From: JBAZHE01 sp041652555
Lineage (GTDB): Bacteria > Patescibacteriota > Patescibacteriia > Patescibacteriales > WJLG01
Direction of reading: 5' to 3'
Length of the DNA: 64,000 nt
Assembly: GCA_041652555.1 (NCBI GenBank)
Contig: JBAZHE010000004.1
Location: 1 to 64,000 of the forward strand
Each line of letters starts with the position of its first letter. Position 1 is the first letter of the stretch. Below are positions 1 to 9,601 of this stretch, one piece after another. The notes beneath the pieces were generated by a model. It did no database searches. It had not been told where the DNA came from and worked only from the letters and a program-made list of their open reading frames with translations. The position numbers and the translations under genes are program-made.

Positions 1-3000
1 TTCGATGTAGAAATGATATCCCGTGTATTCGGTTAGATTATGGAGGGTTATGGAATGAGAGGTGGTGGAGATATTTGATGTTGAGGCGGTGCCGTAGTTA
101 GCGTCTTCTCCGTAGTAGATAGTAGAGGTGGCGACGTAGGCGGTAGTGAAATTTATGGTAGCAGTTGTGGCGGTGGTAGAGGTTGAGGTAAAAGTGACAA
201 TGGGGGTGGAGGTGGAGACGTATTCGTAGGCGCCGATGTCCCAGGCAGGGCCTTGAGGACGAGAAGTACCCATCTTATCAGTAGCAAAAGAAGTTGATGT
301 TGTAGCATTATCTATCGCTGGGCTTGTGCTTTGAACATTTAAGTTAACCAAATTTGAAAAATCTGGATACCCTGTTGTGGAAATAAAATTTACAGCGTCT
401 ACGTCGTCAACTGTCACACTATTTAAATCAAATCCTAGCGCTTGCCAAGCAGACAAAGAATAATGCGTATAAGGACTGGATTGACTGACTGGGGAAGCGG
501 TGTTTAAAAATAAATTGTAATCACATTTAGAGATACTTGCTAAAGAAGTGTTATCTTGAACCGCTAAAAACCCCCCATTTGCTGGACCAACTGCAAGATT
601 ATTAATAATTTCAGTAGAAGAACCGGTGGCATTTATACTCATTGGAACTGTCGAGCTACGAGGGAGATAAAAGGTATTGTTATATATTTTTGTACCAGAG
701 CTGGTCCATGCAACACTTACGGCAAAATAACTATGGGGGTTAATAAATACATTATTTCTTATAATCGTGTCATCGGCGTAAGACAAAAATACTTGAGCCG
801 TTCCCCCAACATCGCTAAAAGAATAATTATTATAAAATAAATTACCATCAATTATCACGCCAGACGGCCTTGTACCAGACCCTTTTCTAATAAAAACAAA
901 ATCTAAATGAGGACCTTCAACGTCTGGACCAGTATAGAAGTCATGTTGATATATATTATAAATCGTATTGCCGATTATAGTAACATTGACAGTCGGGCCG
1001 CTGTCTCCTACCACATCTACTCCCCACATAACATAATCGTGTATTTCGTTATTTGAGATAACGGTGTTTCGAGGACCATTTACACCTATGCCACCCCCTC
1101 CTGTTCTTGTAATTTCATTATTAGATATCAAACAGTTGGTTGGCAAGTTTAATGACATACCACCGCTAGCACATGCATTAGCATACCCATTAACTGTCGT
1201 GCTACAATCAGTATTCCAATATCCTACATTATGTATATAATTATCTTGGATAATGATATTATCATTGGTCGCCTCAAATCTTATGCCATTTGTTTTCCAA
1301 GGCTCACTACCTACTGCTAATTGTGCTTGATTTATGATTTCAAAATTTCTAATAGTTATATAATTCCTAGAAGCTGTCGCAAGAAATCCTTGATAATTCG
1401 GTACAGAATTATTACCATCAATAATTGCTTTTCCTGTCCCCCAAGAACCAGAAGAGTTACCATCATAAACAATAGAACTTCCAATACTTCCAGACCAATT
1501 AAGCCTAATTAAACCTATATAAGAAACGCCTCCTTTAAAAACAAGATTAGCTCCTCCTGTTAAAATAGCTGAAGAAGGATTGTTAGTAGCATTAGAATCT
1601 CCCGGGCAATGCTTCCAAGGTGTAGATGTTGTCAGTCCGTTATTAGTGTCTAAACCGTTTTCATAATCTATATAATAAGTTACTAGAGTTATTAAAACTT
1701 GATCACTTAAACTACTGGAAATATTTCCTGAACTATCTTTCGCCCAAGCATAAAGGGTTTTTAATCCTTCAGTAGAAAATGTATAAGTAGTAGTTGCACT
1801 TGTTTCCCAATGAGGATCAGAAAGAGCTGGAATAGAAGCCGATTCATTTACAAGGTAACCAGCTAATCCAGAGCCTCCCGTGTCAGAAGCGGTAAATGAA
1901 GTAATATTAACAGTTAAAGAAGAAGAGGTGGCGGGAATAGCAAACAAATCAACCGTAGGAGCTATACTATCAATAGAACTATCAGTAGTAAATGTTAAGC
2001 CAGAAGAAGTGGCAATTGTGCTAGAAGCGTTAGCAGAGCTAACATAAAAATGATATTGTGTGCTCTCGGAAAGATTATGTAACACTATAGAATGATTAGT
2101 ATCCAAAGCCGAGGAAGAAGATGCTAGATTATAACCTTGGTTGGCGTCGTAATATGCTTGAGTGGCATAATAAACCATAGAGGTAGCGGCTTGATCGGTT
2201 GTCCAAGTAACAGTGGTAGTGGTAGCAGTGGTAGAGGTAGCGACACTTGTTATATTTGGAGGAATAGCTCCAGAAAAAGCTAGATCAAATGTTCCAATAG
2301 ACCATGAACTTTCTGGTCTATTTATTCCAGCAATATCTTTGTTTCCCCTTGGGTTTATCCATCTAGAGTCCAATGAAAGATTGGTGCCACTCCACTTCAA
2401 CGCAGAAGCTGAACTAATATTTAAATTCTCTGAACCGGCCGTCACGTTAGAAAAATAAGCGCCAGTACTAGTGCTGTATGCGACTTGAGCTGTTCCTAGG
2501 CTACCATCACTCGAAGCAGAGGTGGTTGTCGCTATATTGCCATGTGCCCCTCTGTAAAAATTAGCTATAGTATTATTTCCAGCATAAGAATTTTTTATAA
2601 CAAATGTTTTATAATCTGCCACAGAAAATCCATAATTACTATTATTAACAGCAGAACAATTATAACAATACACGTTATTATTGCCTACGTTTGTTACCTC
2701 AAAACCAATTTTAGAATCAAAAGCTATTACGTTATTAAACACAACCAATGGACCTCTGGTTACACTAAAAGCAGTAATAGCTCCATTATTGTTAAACGAA
2801 ATAGTGTCAACAAATCTAATGTCTGTCGAGGCGCCAAGAGTATTAACGATTGCCGCAGTTCCATTACTGGCCGTATTTCTAATCTGTAGCCCCTCAATTC
2901 TTATATAGTCAACTGCAACAACTAAAGCTGCATTATAATTTGCAGAAACACTCAAGAGATATTTAGTTAAGTTCCTAACCCCAATATGTCTTTGACTAAA

Positions 3001-3642
3001 ATTTGCCTCAGTAGAAGTGCTTATTGGTGTATATATTCTAATATAATTATTCGCACTAGTTGTCCAATCATAAATATTAGCAGCAGTGCTATCGACTCCA
3101 GAATCATAGTAACAAGGGATATTCAAAATATAATTACCAGCAACAGTAGTTGTGGCATTTAAATGATTAGCATTAGAGGCTCCTGGATTATCTCCGCCAA
3201 CTGCAGCATTTAGACTTCTAAAAGCATGAGCTATTTTTAAAACAGTAGCTGTAGTGGTAGCTGTTGGTTGAGCGCCGAGCCTAGTAATAACATTCCAGGT
3301 AGTTGATGATACTTTGGCGGAGATATAGACGGTGGTTGTAGCACTGGCGTTGCCGTAGGATATTTGGTCACCAACACCTATATTAGTAGCGGTTTGAGCA
3401 ACAGAAAATGTAGCAGTATTACCAGAAATGGTTATAGTTGGACTTCCGGTTTTGTGATCGTTAGTGTTTTGACCGACTGAATAATAAATATTAACCTCGC
3501 CGGCAGCTTCAACATCTTTGGTTTGCCAGAGATTGTTGATGTGAGGATAGATAATTACAGCGACAGCGAACAATGACAATCCTAGGAGTGATAGGAGGAG
3601 TGTTCGAGGTTTGAATGAGAGAGATTTTTTGATTTTGAACAT
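1..3642 (-). CDS. Secreted right-handed beta-helix surface protein, 3' end beyond window
   Basis: I read one uninterrupted frame of 1214 codons from the ATG at 3642 to the left edge, with no stop reached. Residues about 12-32 form a membrane-spanning signal or anchor (basic MFKIKKS start, then a hydrophobic stretch). The middle (about residues 100-460 and 650-1080) has the Asn/Gly-rich repeating pattern of right-handed parallel beta-helix proteins (INNLAVG, ISNNEIHDY, IIRNNVFINP). Around residues 455-550 and again from about 1140 there are two related fibronectin-III-like modules, each with a T-rich strand followed by a HSI.LHNL(S/T)E.T.YHFY signature. Likely a cell-surface adhesin or glycan-binding protein. 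The substrate cannot be told. No SD is seen, as is common for neighbours. Confidence 0.8.
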   Translation of the reverse strand, partial: MFKIKKSLSFKPRTLLLSLLGLSLFAVAVIIYPHINNLWQTKDVEAAGEVNIYYSVGQNTNDHKTGSPTITISGNTATFSVAQTATNIGVGDQISYGNASATTTVYISAKVSSTTWNVITRLGAQPTATTTATVLKIAHAFRSLNAAVGGDNPGASNANHLNATTTVAGNYILNIPCYYDSGVDSTAANIYDWTTSANNYIRIYTPISTSTEANFSQRHIGVRNLTKYLLSVSANYNAALVVAVDYIRIEGLQIRNTASNGTAAIVNTLGASTDIRFVDTISFNNNGAITAFSVTRGPLVVFNNVIAFDSKIGFEVTNVGNNNVYCYNCSAVNNSNYGFSVADYKTFVIKNSYAGNNTIANFYRGAHGNIATTTSASSDGSLGTAQVAYSTSTGAYFSNVTAGSENLNISSASALKWSGTNLSLDSRWINPRGNKDIAGINRPESSWSIGTFDLAFSGAIPPNITSVATSTTATTTTVTWTTDQAATSMVYYATQAYYDANQGYNLASSSSALDTNHSIVLHNLSESTQYHFYVSSANASSTIATSSGLTFTTDSSIDSIAPTVDLFAIPATSSSLTVNITSFTASDTGGSGLAGYLVNESASIPALSDPHWETSATTTYTFSTEGLKTLYAWAKDSSGNISSSLSDQVLITLVTYYIDYENGLDTNNGLTTSTPWKHCPGDSNATNNPSSAILTGGANLVFKGGVSYIGLIRLNWSGSIGSSIVYDGNSSGSWGTGKAIIDGNNSVPNYQGFLATASRNYITIRNFEIINQAQLAVGSEPWKTNGIRFEATNDNIIIQDNYIHNVGYWNTDCSTTVNGYANACASGGMSLNLPTNCLISNNEITRTGGGGIGVNGPRNTVISNNEIHDYVMWGVDVVGDSGPTVNVTIIGNTIYNIYQHDFYTGPDVEGPHLDFVFIRKGSGTRPSGVIIDGNLFYNNYSFSDVGGTAQVFLSYADDTIIRNNVFINPHSYFAVSVAWTSSGTKIYNNTFYLPRSSTVPMSINATGSSTEIINNLAVGPANGGFLAVQDNTSLASISKCDYNLFLNTASPVSQSSPYTHYSLSAWQALGFDLNSVTVDDVDAVNFISTTGYPDFSNLVNLNVQSTSPAIDNATTSTSFATDKMGTSRPQGPAWDIGAYEYVSTSTPIVTFTSTSTTATTATINFTTAYVATSTIYYGEDANYGTASTSNISTTSHSITLHNLTEYTGYHFYIE

Positions 3643-3958
3643 ATTTTTTAAAATTATTTTATTGGTTTATTTTTGATTTAACTTATTCTATGCCCCGAGC
3701 TTTACACACCCCGTCTCGGAGTACCGAGCCACCCCTCTTACTAGAGGGGATTTAAAACAACAAAAAAACATCGTTTTAAAAAACAATGTCATTGTTAGGT
3801 GATAATGATGATGGGTGGGAATTAGAAAATTCTGAGGAAGAGTTTTTAGTGCCCCCCCCCTGGAATTATTTCAATAATATTCAAGTGGGATGCTTTCATT
3901 ATTATATCTTTTTTTATTTTATTTTTTTATTCTTTGTTATATTATAGCACAAAAAAAA
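3643..3958. other. Gene-poor spacer with a C9 tract and a doubtful small ORF
   Basis: This 316-bp spacer lies upstream of the beta-helix gene and downstream of the BRO remnant. It holds the palindromic repeat described separately and an uninterrupted run of nine C at 3852-3860. A plus-strand frame of 53 codons (3786-3947, starting MSLLGDNDDGWELENSEEEF) crosses the C run. It has no RBS, no recognisable homology and a tail that is mostly Phe/Tyr from poly-T, so I do not call it a gene. Confidence 0.3.
3704..3757. repeat. Palindromic repeat element, intergenic copy
   Basis: About 54 bp made of two nested hairpins: CTCGG/CCGAG, then CCCCTCT/AGAGGGG. Almost the same sequence occurs inside ligA at 34393-34446. 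The copies share the flanks ACACACCCCGTCTCG and CCACCCCTCTT and differ mainly in the small inner hairpin loop, which is what a dispersed palindromic element would show. Confidence 0.75.
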
Positions 3959-4489
3959 TTATTTGCTAATTTTTTTATTTTTTCTGACTATTGACAAAAA
4001 ATTTTCTTTATTTACTATCTTTTTACCAGTTTTTTGCTCCAATTCCAAGCGCGCATTCTTAGCAATTTTTCCGCCCTTTTTTGCTGGAATTTTATTTTCT
4101 ATTAAACCTTTAGCTTGCATCGTTTCGGCAATCTGACGAGTTGAAAGTTCTGCCAAGGCGGTAAAAACTAATTCGGCGTCAGACATATGGTCACGCAAAT
4201 TTTCTGTTTTCAAACTTTTTAAATCTTTATGCTCTTAAACCGTTAAATCGCTCCATTCTTGATGAATAATATTCGTCAAAATAGCATATTCATCTTCTTC
4301 TTTTACTTCATTATCTTTCCAGTAATCTGTCAGCTTATTCCAATACTTTCTTGCTGTCTGAAAATCTTTTTGGTCGGTTAAAACAGCGATAATATCCACC
4401 ACGCTAAAATACCACTTTTCCTGTTTTTCATCCCAAGAACGGCGCACCGGTTGATCTTCAAAAATTGCCATTTGTTTTTCGTTGGTCAT
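3959..4489 (-). pseudogene. BRO-family/phage-antirepressor-like gene with in-frame stop and internal deletion
   Basis: Two pieces lie in the same reading frame, separated by a TAA at 4235-4237. The first (from 4489) has the BRO N-terminal signature RRSWDEKQEKWYFSVVDIIAVL followed by the QTARKYWNKL motif. It then jumps directly to EEYAILTNIIHQEWSDLTV, which in full-length relatives lies well over 100 residues later. The second continues with the usual C-terminal region KTENLRDHM...LVFTALAELSTRQIAE and a Lys-rich tail. So the gene has lost its middle and carries a nonsense codon. Intact relatives are common in CPR genomes and phages; their function is unclear. The stop is not a frameshift, so homopolymer error does not explain it. 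Confidence 0.7.
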
Positions 4490-4575
4490 AAATTTTGATT
4501 ATTATTATCTAAAATATTACCTTCCCGAAATTTTTATCCTTATTTTTTTATTATAATATTGCTTGAAAAAAAACA

Positions 4576-4600
4576 AAAATCAGGTAGACTACCTGATTTT
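4576..4600 (-). terminator. Intrinsic terminator after the DEAD-box helicase gene
   Basis: A near-perfect palindrome, AAAATCAGGTAG paired with CTACCTGATTTT, has T-rich flanks on both sides. It lies just past the helicase stop codon and could work in both directions. Confidence 0.75.
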
Positions 4601-4620
4601 AAATTATGTCTTGTATTTTA

Positions 4621-5994
4621 TTAGAAACCTTTCCAGCCAGTTGAACTATGAGAAGCTGGGCGGCGAGAAAATGATCGCCCCCTGGACTGCGGAGCTGCTG
4701 AAGATCGAGGGCCGAATTTTTTTTCTTTATTAACCCGTGTCGGGCGTTCAGCTTGATTATCGCGGCGAGTAAATTTCTTCTCTGAACGAAAAGACGAATT
4801 TGATCTGCCAAAACTTCTTCCCGTTACCCTTCTTTGTCCAAAACTTTTTTGGCCGAAAGAAACAGCGTGTAGAGGAGAAATCTCTCTTAATGGTATGACT
4901 TTTTTTACTAATCTTTCAATTTCTTTAATTTCGCGCGCCTGCATTGGGTCAGCGAAAGAAATCGCTTTACCAGATTTTCCGGCGCGAGCGGTGCGGCCGA
5001 TGCGATGAACATAATCATTAGCATCATCAGGCAAATCATAATTAACAACCAATTCAATTCCGGAAACATCAATGCCGCGCGCGGCAATATCAGTCGCAAT
5101 CAAAACGCGATAACGGCCGGCGCGAAAACCATCCAAGGCTTTACGACGCTGAATTTGCGAACGATTGGAATGAATTTCCGTGGCTTGATAACCCATTAAA
5201 GAAATTTTTCCGGTTAAATTAGCAACGCTGTGTTTAGTGCGACAAAAAATCAATACTGCCCCGGAATATTCATGCAAAAGAATTTCTAGTTGCGCCAGCT
5301 TGGAATTTTTTTCCACAATAAAAATTTCCTGATCAATATTAGTCGCTGTCGTACCAGACGCCGCTACCTCCACCCGCAAAGGTGAAGCCATATATTTATT
5401 AGCCAGCTTAATGATTTCTGTCGGCATAGTCGCAGAAAAAAGCATAGTCTGCCGTTCCTTGGGAATATTTTCTAAAATTCTTTCAATTTGTGGCATAAAG
5501 CCCATATCTAACATCATATCCGCTTCGTCCAAAACTAAAATTTTTACATCATTTAGCTTAACCGTATGACGCTCTAAATGATCATTTAAACGGCCAGGGG
5601 TGGCCACAATAATATGTGGTAAACGACGTAATTCACTGATCTGGCGATTAATATTTTCTCCACCAATTAAAACTGCCGTGCGCAAACCAAGCGCCGCGCC
5701 ATATTTGCGAAGACTTTCATCAACCTGTACAGCTAATTCACGTGTCGGCAAAAGCACTAAGCCGCGGCCTTTATACAAAGCCAAGCGCTGTAACATTGGG
5801 ATAGCAAAAGCCAATGTCTTCCCGGTCCCTGTTTGGGCGACACCGAGTAAGTCCTTGCCCAAAATAGCCACCGGGATAGATTCACGCTGGATTGGTGTTG
5901 GATTTTTTAAACCAGCCTTAGCGATTGCTTGCAAAAGCTTTTCTGCAATGCCTAAACCGTCGAAACCGGAGTTTTCTTGTTTTTTTTCTGTCAT
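4621..5994 (-). CDS. DEAD-box ATP-dependent RNA helicase (RhlE/CsdA type)
   Basis: Cytosolic RNA helicase that unwinds RNA duplexes with ATP, probably in ribosome assembly or RNA turnover. Motifs appear in order: Q motif (NPTPIQRESIP), Walker A AQTGTGKT, PTRELA, TPGR, DEAD in LVLDEADMM, SAT in MLFSATMP, and HRIGRTARAG near the end of the second RecA domain. The last 80 or so residues are basic and Arg/Ser/Gly-rich, a typical RNA-binding tail. The frame is open to 6147, but the helicase fold starts at the ATG at 5994 (MTEKKQENS), giving 457 residues, the usual family size. The extra upstream 51 residues have no family match. Single gene with its own terminator. Confidence 0.92.
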   Translation of the reverse strand: MTEKKQENSGFDGLGIAEKLLQAIAKAGLKNPTPIQRESIPVAILGKDLLGVAQTGTGKTLAFAIPMLQRLALYKGRGLVLLPTRELAVQVDESLRKYGAALGLRTAVLIGGENINRQISELRRLPHIIVATPGRLNDHLERHTVKLNDVKILVLDEADMMLDMGFMPQIERILENIPKERQTMLFSATMPTEIIKLANKYMASPLRVEVAASGTTATNIDQEIFIVEKNSKLAQLEILLHEYSGAVLIFCRTKHSVANLTGKISLMGYQATEIHSNRSQIQRRKALDGFRAGRYRVLIATDIAARGIDVSGIELVVNYDLPDDANDYVHRIGRTARAGKSGKAISFADPMQAREIKEIERLVKKVIPLREISPLHAVSFGQKSFGQRRVTGRSFGRSNSSFRSEKKFTRRDNQAERPTRVNKEKKFGPRSSAAPQSRGRSFSRRPASHSSTGWKGF

Positions 5995-6215
5995 AAATTT
6001 TGTAAAATTTTTGAGGTTTATAAACCAATAATAGGCAATAAACTCAAAAAGTGACCCGATTCTCGAAAATTGCCTATTGAGTGGCAGATAATCAGCAAGG
6101 TCACTTACAAAAATGTTATGACGATGAGAGATTCGAATCTTAGCCAATAAAATCAGCTAAATTAATAATAGCGTTATACTAGCACAAAAAAATTATTATG
6201 TCAAACGGTCATTTT

Positions 6216-8369
6216 CTAACCGTTAATCAAAACCCTAACCAGCCTTATTCTGTCATAAGAATATTCTCCGTTAAATTTTTCAAAAATCGGCTTAAGTTTT
6301 TCATCACCAAGCTCAACAAAGGATTCTTTTATTTTATTATAACTATCCAGCGGCAACTTTAAATATTCTAAATCCAATCGCTCACCGGCGTCTATCATTT
6401 TCTCTATATGGTTAACAACTGTCGGAACTTTAACATCTTGATGCTTGGCGATTCTTTCTATAGGTATTTTTTTAATCAAAAGTTCTCTGGTCTTGGCGTA
6501 GAATTGCGGATTTCCTATCAGCATTTTTATAATTCTTTCTTCTCTTATTGTTTTATCCTTCACCGACACTTCCGCCTTTGAAATATTATGGCTCTTCATA
6601 AAATTTCCAATGCGCGCTAAAAATATTTCACCGTATTGCTCAAGTTTTTTCGCTCCAACTCCGCTAATACTTAAAAACTCTTCCTCGCTTAGGGGAAAAT
6701 AGTAAGCCATTTCCTGCAAAGATGCGTCGCCAAAAATAATAAACGGCGGAACATCAGCCTTGTTAGCGAATTCTTTACGCAAAGCCCGGAGCTCGTCAAA
6801 CAATTCTTGATTATAATCAACCTCGCCTTGCTTAACTTTTTTCGCCGTCACCATATCAGCTCGGGGTTTTGCCAATTCCAACTCCTCATTATTTTTTAAA
6901 AAAATAAGCCCTTGGCGCGCAACGCGAAGAGTCGGATACTCCCCTTCATTTTTTAACAAATATCCCTGATTAACCAGCTGATTAATAATTTGCGCCAAGC
7001 CGTTCTCGGAAAAATCTTTTACTATTCCAAACACTGACAACTCATGATGATTATTTCTTTTCACTTTTTGAGTGGCCTTGCCCAACAAAACATCAACAAT
7101 ATAATTTTTCCCAAAACGATTTTCAGTTCTTAAAATGGCGGAAATAATTTTTTGCGCCACTATTTTGGCCGAGAATTTTTCTTTTGGAGTTAAGCAAACA
7201 TCACAGCCACCGCAATTATCATTTTTCAATTCTTCTCCAAAATATTTAAGCAAATATTTTTTACGACAAGTATCAAGATCGCCATAATTTAAAACCTCGG
7301 CTAATTTTTCTTCAGCCATTCTCCGCAAATTATTATCTTCTATTTGATTGATAAAAAACTGATGCTTGCGCGTATCGGCGTAAGTATAAAACATCACGCA
7401 TTCGCTTGGAAGCCCGTCGCGTCCGGCGCGACCGATTTCTTGATAATAGCCCTCTAGCGTTTTTGGAAAAGTATAATGCACCACCAAACGAACATCTGAT
7501 TTATCTATTCCCATACCAAAAGCAATCGTCGCCACGATAATATCCACTTTATCTTTTATAAAAAGGTCTTGGGTTATTTTTCTTTCCCGATTATCAAGTC
7601 CGGCATGATAGGCGCGAGCGCTAAAATTATTTAGCTTTAAATTTTTCACCAAATCTTCAGTCTCTTTTCTGGAAAAACAATAAATAATCACCGATTCATT
7701 TTTATATTGATCCAATAATTTAACCAACTTAGGGAAAGCTTCTTTTTTTTCAATAACACTAATTTTTAAATTCTCCCGGTTAAAACTGGAAATAAAAACC
7801 TTGGCCTTGGCCAAATTCAACTGCTTTAAAATATCCGCACGGACTCTCTCGGTAGCCGTAGCGGTTAAAGCAATAATCGGCACACCGGCAAAGACTTTTT
7901 TAAGCGCTCCTAAACTGCGATAATCAGGACGAAAATCATGCCCCCACTCGGAAATACAATGAGCCTCATCAACCGCAACTAAACTAATCTCTAGACTTTT
8001 TAAAAATTCCTGAAAAGAAGACAGGGCGAATCTTTCCGGCGCAATATAAAGTAATTTTACACTCCCCTGTTTTATTTTTCTATAAACACTATTAATTTCA
8101 TCCGATGTTAAGCTGGAATTAATAAACTCTGCCCCGATTCCGCACTCCCGCATAGAATCAACCTGGTCTTTCATTAAGGCTATCAGAGGAGAAATAACTA
8201 AAGTAACGCCATAAAGTTTCAAAGCTGGCAACTGAAAACAAAGCGACTTACCGCCACCGGTTGGCATCAAAACAAAACTATCACTCCCGGCTAGAACATT
8301 ATTAATAATCTCCTCCTGTAAAGGACGAAATTCATCATGACCGAAATATTGTTTCAATAATTTTTTCAT
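6216..8369 (-). CDS. recQ: ATP-dependent DNA helicase RecQ
   Basis: A 3'-to-5' DNA helicase for recombination and repair. Walker A is MPTGGGKS, the DEAH box is VDEAHCISEWGHDFRPDYR (the aromatic-rich loop characteristic of RecQ), and the second domain ends with IGRAGRDGLPS. The zinc-binding RQC region has CRKKYLLKYFG...CGGCDVC. Next come an RQC winged helix, an HRDC domain (around residues 510-580, ISGVGAKKLEQYG) and a C-terminal helix-turn-helix extension seen in several RecQ proteins. At 717 residues it is somewhat longer than E. coli RecQ (about 610) because of that tail. It appears complete. Confidence 0.95.
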   Translation of the reverse strand: MKKLLKQYFGHDEFRPLQEEIINNVLAGSDSFVLMPTGGGKSLCFQLPALKLYGVTLVISPLIALMKDQVDSMRECGIGAEFINSSLTSDEINSVYRKIKQGSVKLLYIAPERFALSSFQEFLKSLEISLVAVDEAHCISEWGHDFRPDYRSLGALKKVFAGVPIIALTATATERVRADILKQLNLAKAKVFISSFNRENLKISVIEKKEAFPKLVKLLDQYKNESVIIYCFSRKETEDLVKNLKLNNFSARAYHAGLDNRERKITQDLFIKDKVDIIVATIAFGMGIDKSDVRLVVHYTFPKTLEGYYQEIGRAGRDGLPSECVMFYTYADTRKHQFFINQIEDNNLRRMAEEKLAEVLNYGDLDTCRKKYLLKYFGEELKNDNCGGCDVCLTPKEKFSAKIVAQKIISAILRTENRFGKNYIVDVLLGKATQKVKRNNHHELSVFGIVKDFSENGLAQIINQLVNQGYLLKNEGEYPTLRVARQGLIFLKNNEELELAKPRADMVTAKKVKQGEVDYNQELFDELRALRKEFANKADVPPFIIFGDASLQEMAYYFPLSEEEFLSISGVGAKKLEQYGEIFLARIGNFMKSHNISKAEVSVKDKTIREERIIKMLIGNPQFYAKTRELLIKKIPIERIAKHQDVKVPTVVNHIEKMIDAGERLDLEYLKLPLDSYNKIKESFVELGDEKLKPIFEKFNGEYSYDRIRLVRVLING

Positions 8370-8441
8370 TTATTCAAGCTAATTTAAAACATTAACAGTA
8401 TATCAAAAATCTCAACATAATTTAAGTCCAAAATTATCAGC

Positions 8442-8466
8442 AAAAAACAACCGTTACTACGGTTGC
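8442..8466 (-). terminator. Intrinsic terminator after mscS
   Basis: The minus-strand stem GCAACCGT/ACGGTTGT is followed by TTTTTT. It lies between the mscS stop and recQ, so it probably ends the mscS transcript. Confidence 0.75.
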
Positions 8467-8560
8467 TTTTACGAAGAGTGTGGTATGGAGTTGGAATGAT
8501 TTTACCTGTCTATTCTAAACTTAAAAAGTTTTAATTCCAAGCCTAACCAAAAAACAAAAA

Positions 8561-9418
8561 TTAATTTTTCGCCTGATGATTAACCTGTTGCGGGAAAGGA
8601 ATCTCTATCCCTTCTTTATCAAAAGCAATCTTTAATCTTTTTCTTAATTCTCCAGCAACATCCCATTGTTTAATCGGCTGAGTATCACCAAGAATTTTAA
8701 TAATAATCGCTGAATCGCCAAAATCATCAACCCGCAAAAATTGCGGCGCCTTAATAATAGATTCTTTCCAAGCCAGATCGTCAGCTAAATCCTGACCAAC
8801 TTTATTCACCACAGAAATAACCTGCTCAAGATTAGAACTATAAGAAACACCAATATTTAAATTTACCCGGGAATAAAACTTAGAAAGATTGGAAACTTTT
8901 TTTATTTCTCCATGCGGAACATGATGAACCGTGCCGTCTAAATCGCGAAGAGTGGTCATTCGCAAGCTTATATCTTCAACTTGTCCGCAAGTGCCGTCAA
9001 AACAAACAACATCGCCAACTCGATATTGATTTTCTAAAACAATAAACAACCCACTAATTACATCACGAATAAGATATTGACCTCCAAAACCAAGGGCTAA
9101 ACCAGCAATTCCGGCAGCGGCTAAAAGCGGGCCAATTGCCAAACCAAATTCCTGGAGAATCATTAAAATAGCAATAATAAAAACAACTATATTTGAAGTG
9201 GCTGAAAAAATTCTAATTAAAGTGTCTTCGCGCTTTTTTTCCGCCTCTTTAGTTAAAAAATGATCAGCAATAACAACTTTTCTAATAAGCTTTTCAATAA
9301 AAATTTTGCCAAACCTGCTAAAAAGCCAAGCGGCTAAAAAAATAGATAAAATTTTAAAACCATGTTCCAAAAGCCATGGGGTGATATTTTGCATAATTGT
9401 TTGAATTAACTTTTCCAT
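8561..9418 (-). CDS. mscS: Small-conductance mechanosensitive channel, MscS family
   Basis: A pore-forming membrane protein that releases solutes on hypo-osmotic shock. There is an amphipathic N-terminus, a hydrophobic segment at about residues 18-35 and further segments at about 70-90 and 95-115. The pore-lining helix contains the Gly/Ala-packed stretch AAAGIAGLALGFGGQYLIRDV, followed by the beta domain (ENQYRVGDVV, then a Gly-rich turn and RMTTLRDLDG). The C-terminal alpha/beta domain follows. At 285 residues it has standard MscS length. It appears intact. Confidence 0.92.
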   Translation of the reverse strand: MEKLIQTIMQNITPWLLEHGFKILSIFLAAWLFSRFGKIFIEKLIRKVVIADHFLTKEAEKKREDTLIRIFSATSNIVVFIIAILMILQEFGLAIGPLLAAAGIAGLALGFGGQYLIRDVISGLFIVLENQYRVGDVVCFDGTCGQVEDISLRMTTLRDLDGTVHHVPHGEIKKVSNLSKFYSRVNLNIGVSYSSNLEQVISVVNKVGQDLADDLAWKESIIKAPQFLRVDDFGDSAIIIKILGDTQPIKQWDVAGELRKRLKIAFDKEGIEIPFPQQVNHQAKN

Positions 9419-9601
9419 ATATTTTATCTTGAATTTTATAAAAATTAAGTATTCTACTCCTTTTTGTTTATTATCTTACTAATCGATGAATAATGCAAGC
9501 CTAAATATTTAGATATAAAGGCTAAGTATATTCATCCCAATAAAAATTTGCTATAATAAATAATGGTTAGTGTTTAATAAATTTAGTGTCTAATAAGCAA
9601 G

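Noticed and set aside
1321..3642. Plus-strand frames opposite the beta-helix gene
   Set aside because: They are antisense shadows of the long minus-strand frame and show no coding signature.
3786..3947. 53-codon plus-strand ORF crossing the C9 tract
   Set aside because: No SD, no homology, and the second half is low-complexity Phe/Tyr from poly-T; probably chance.
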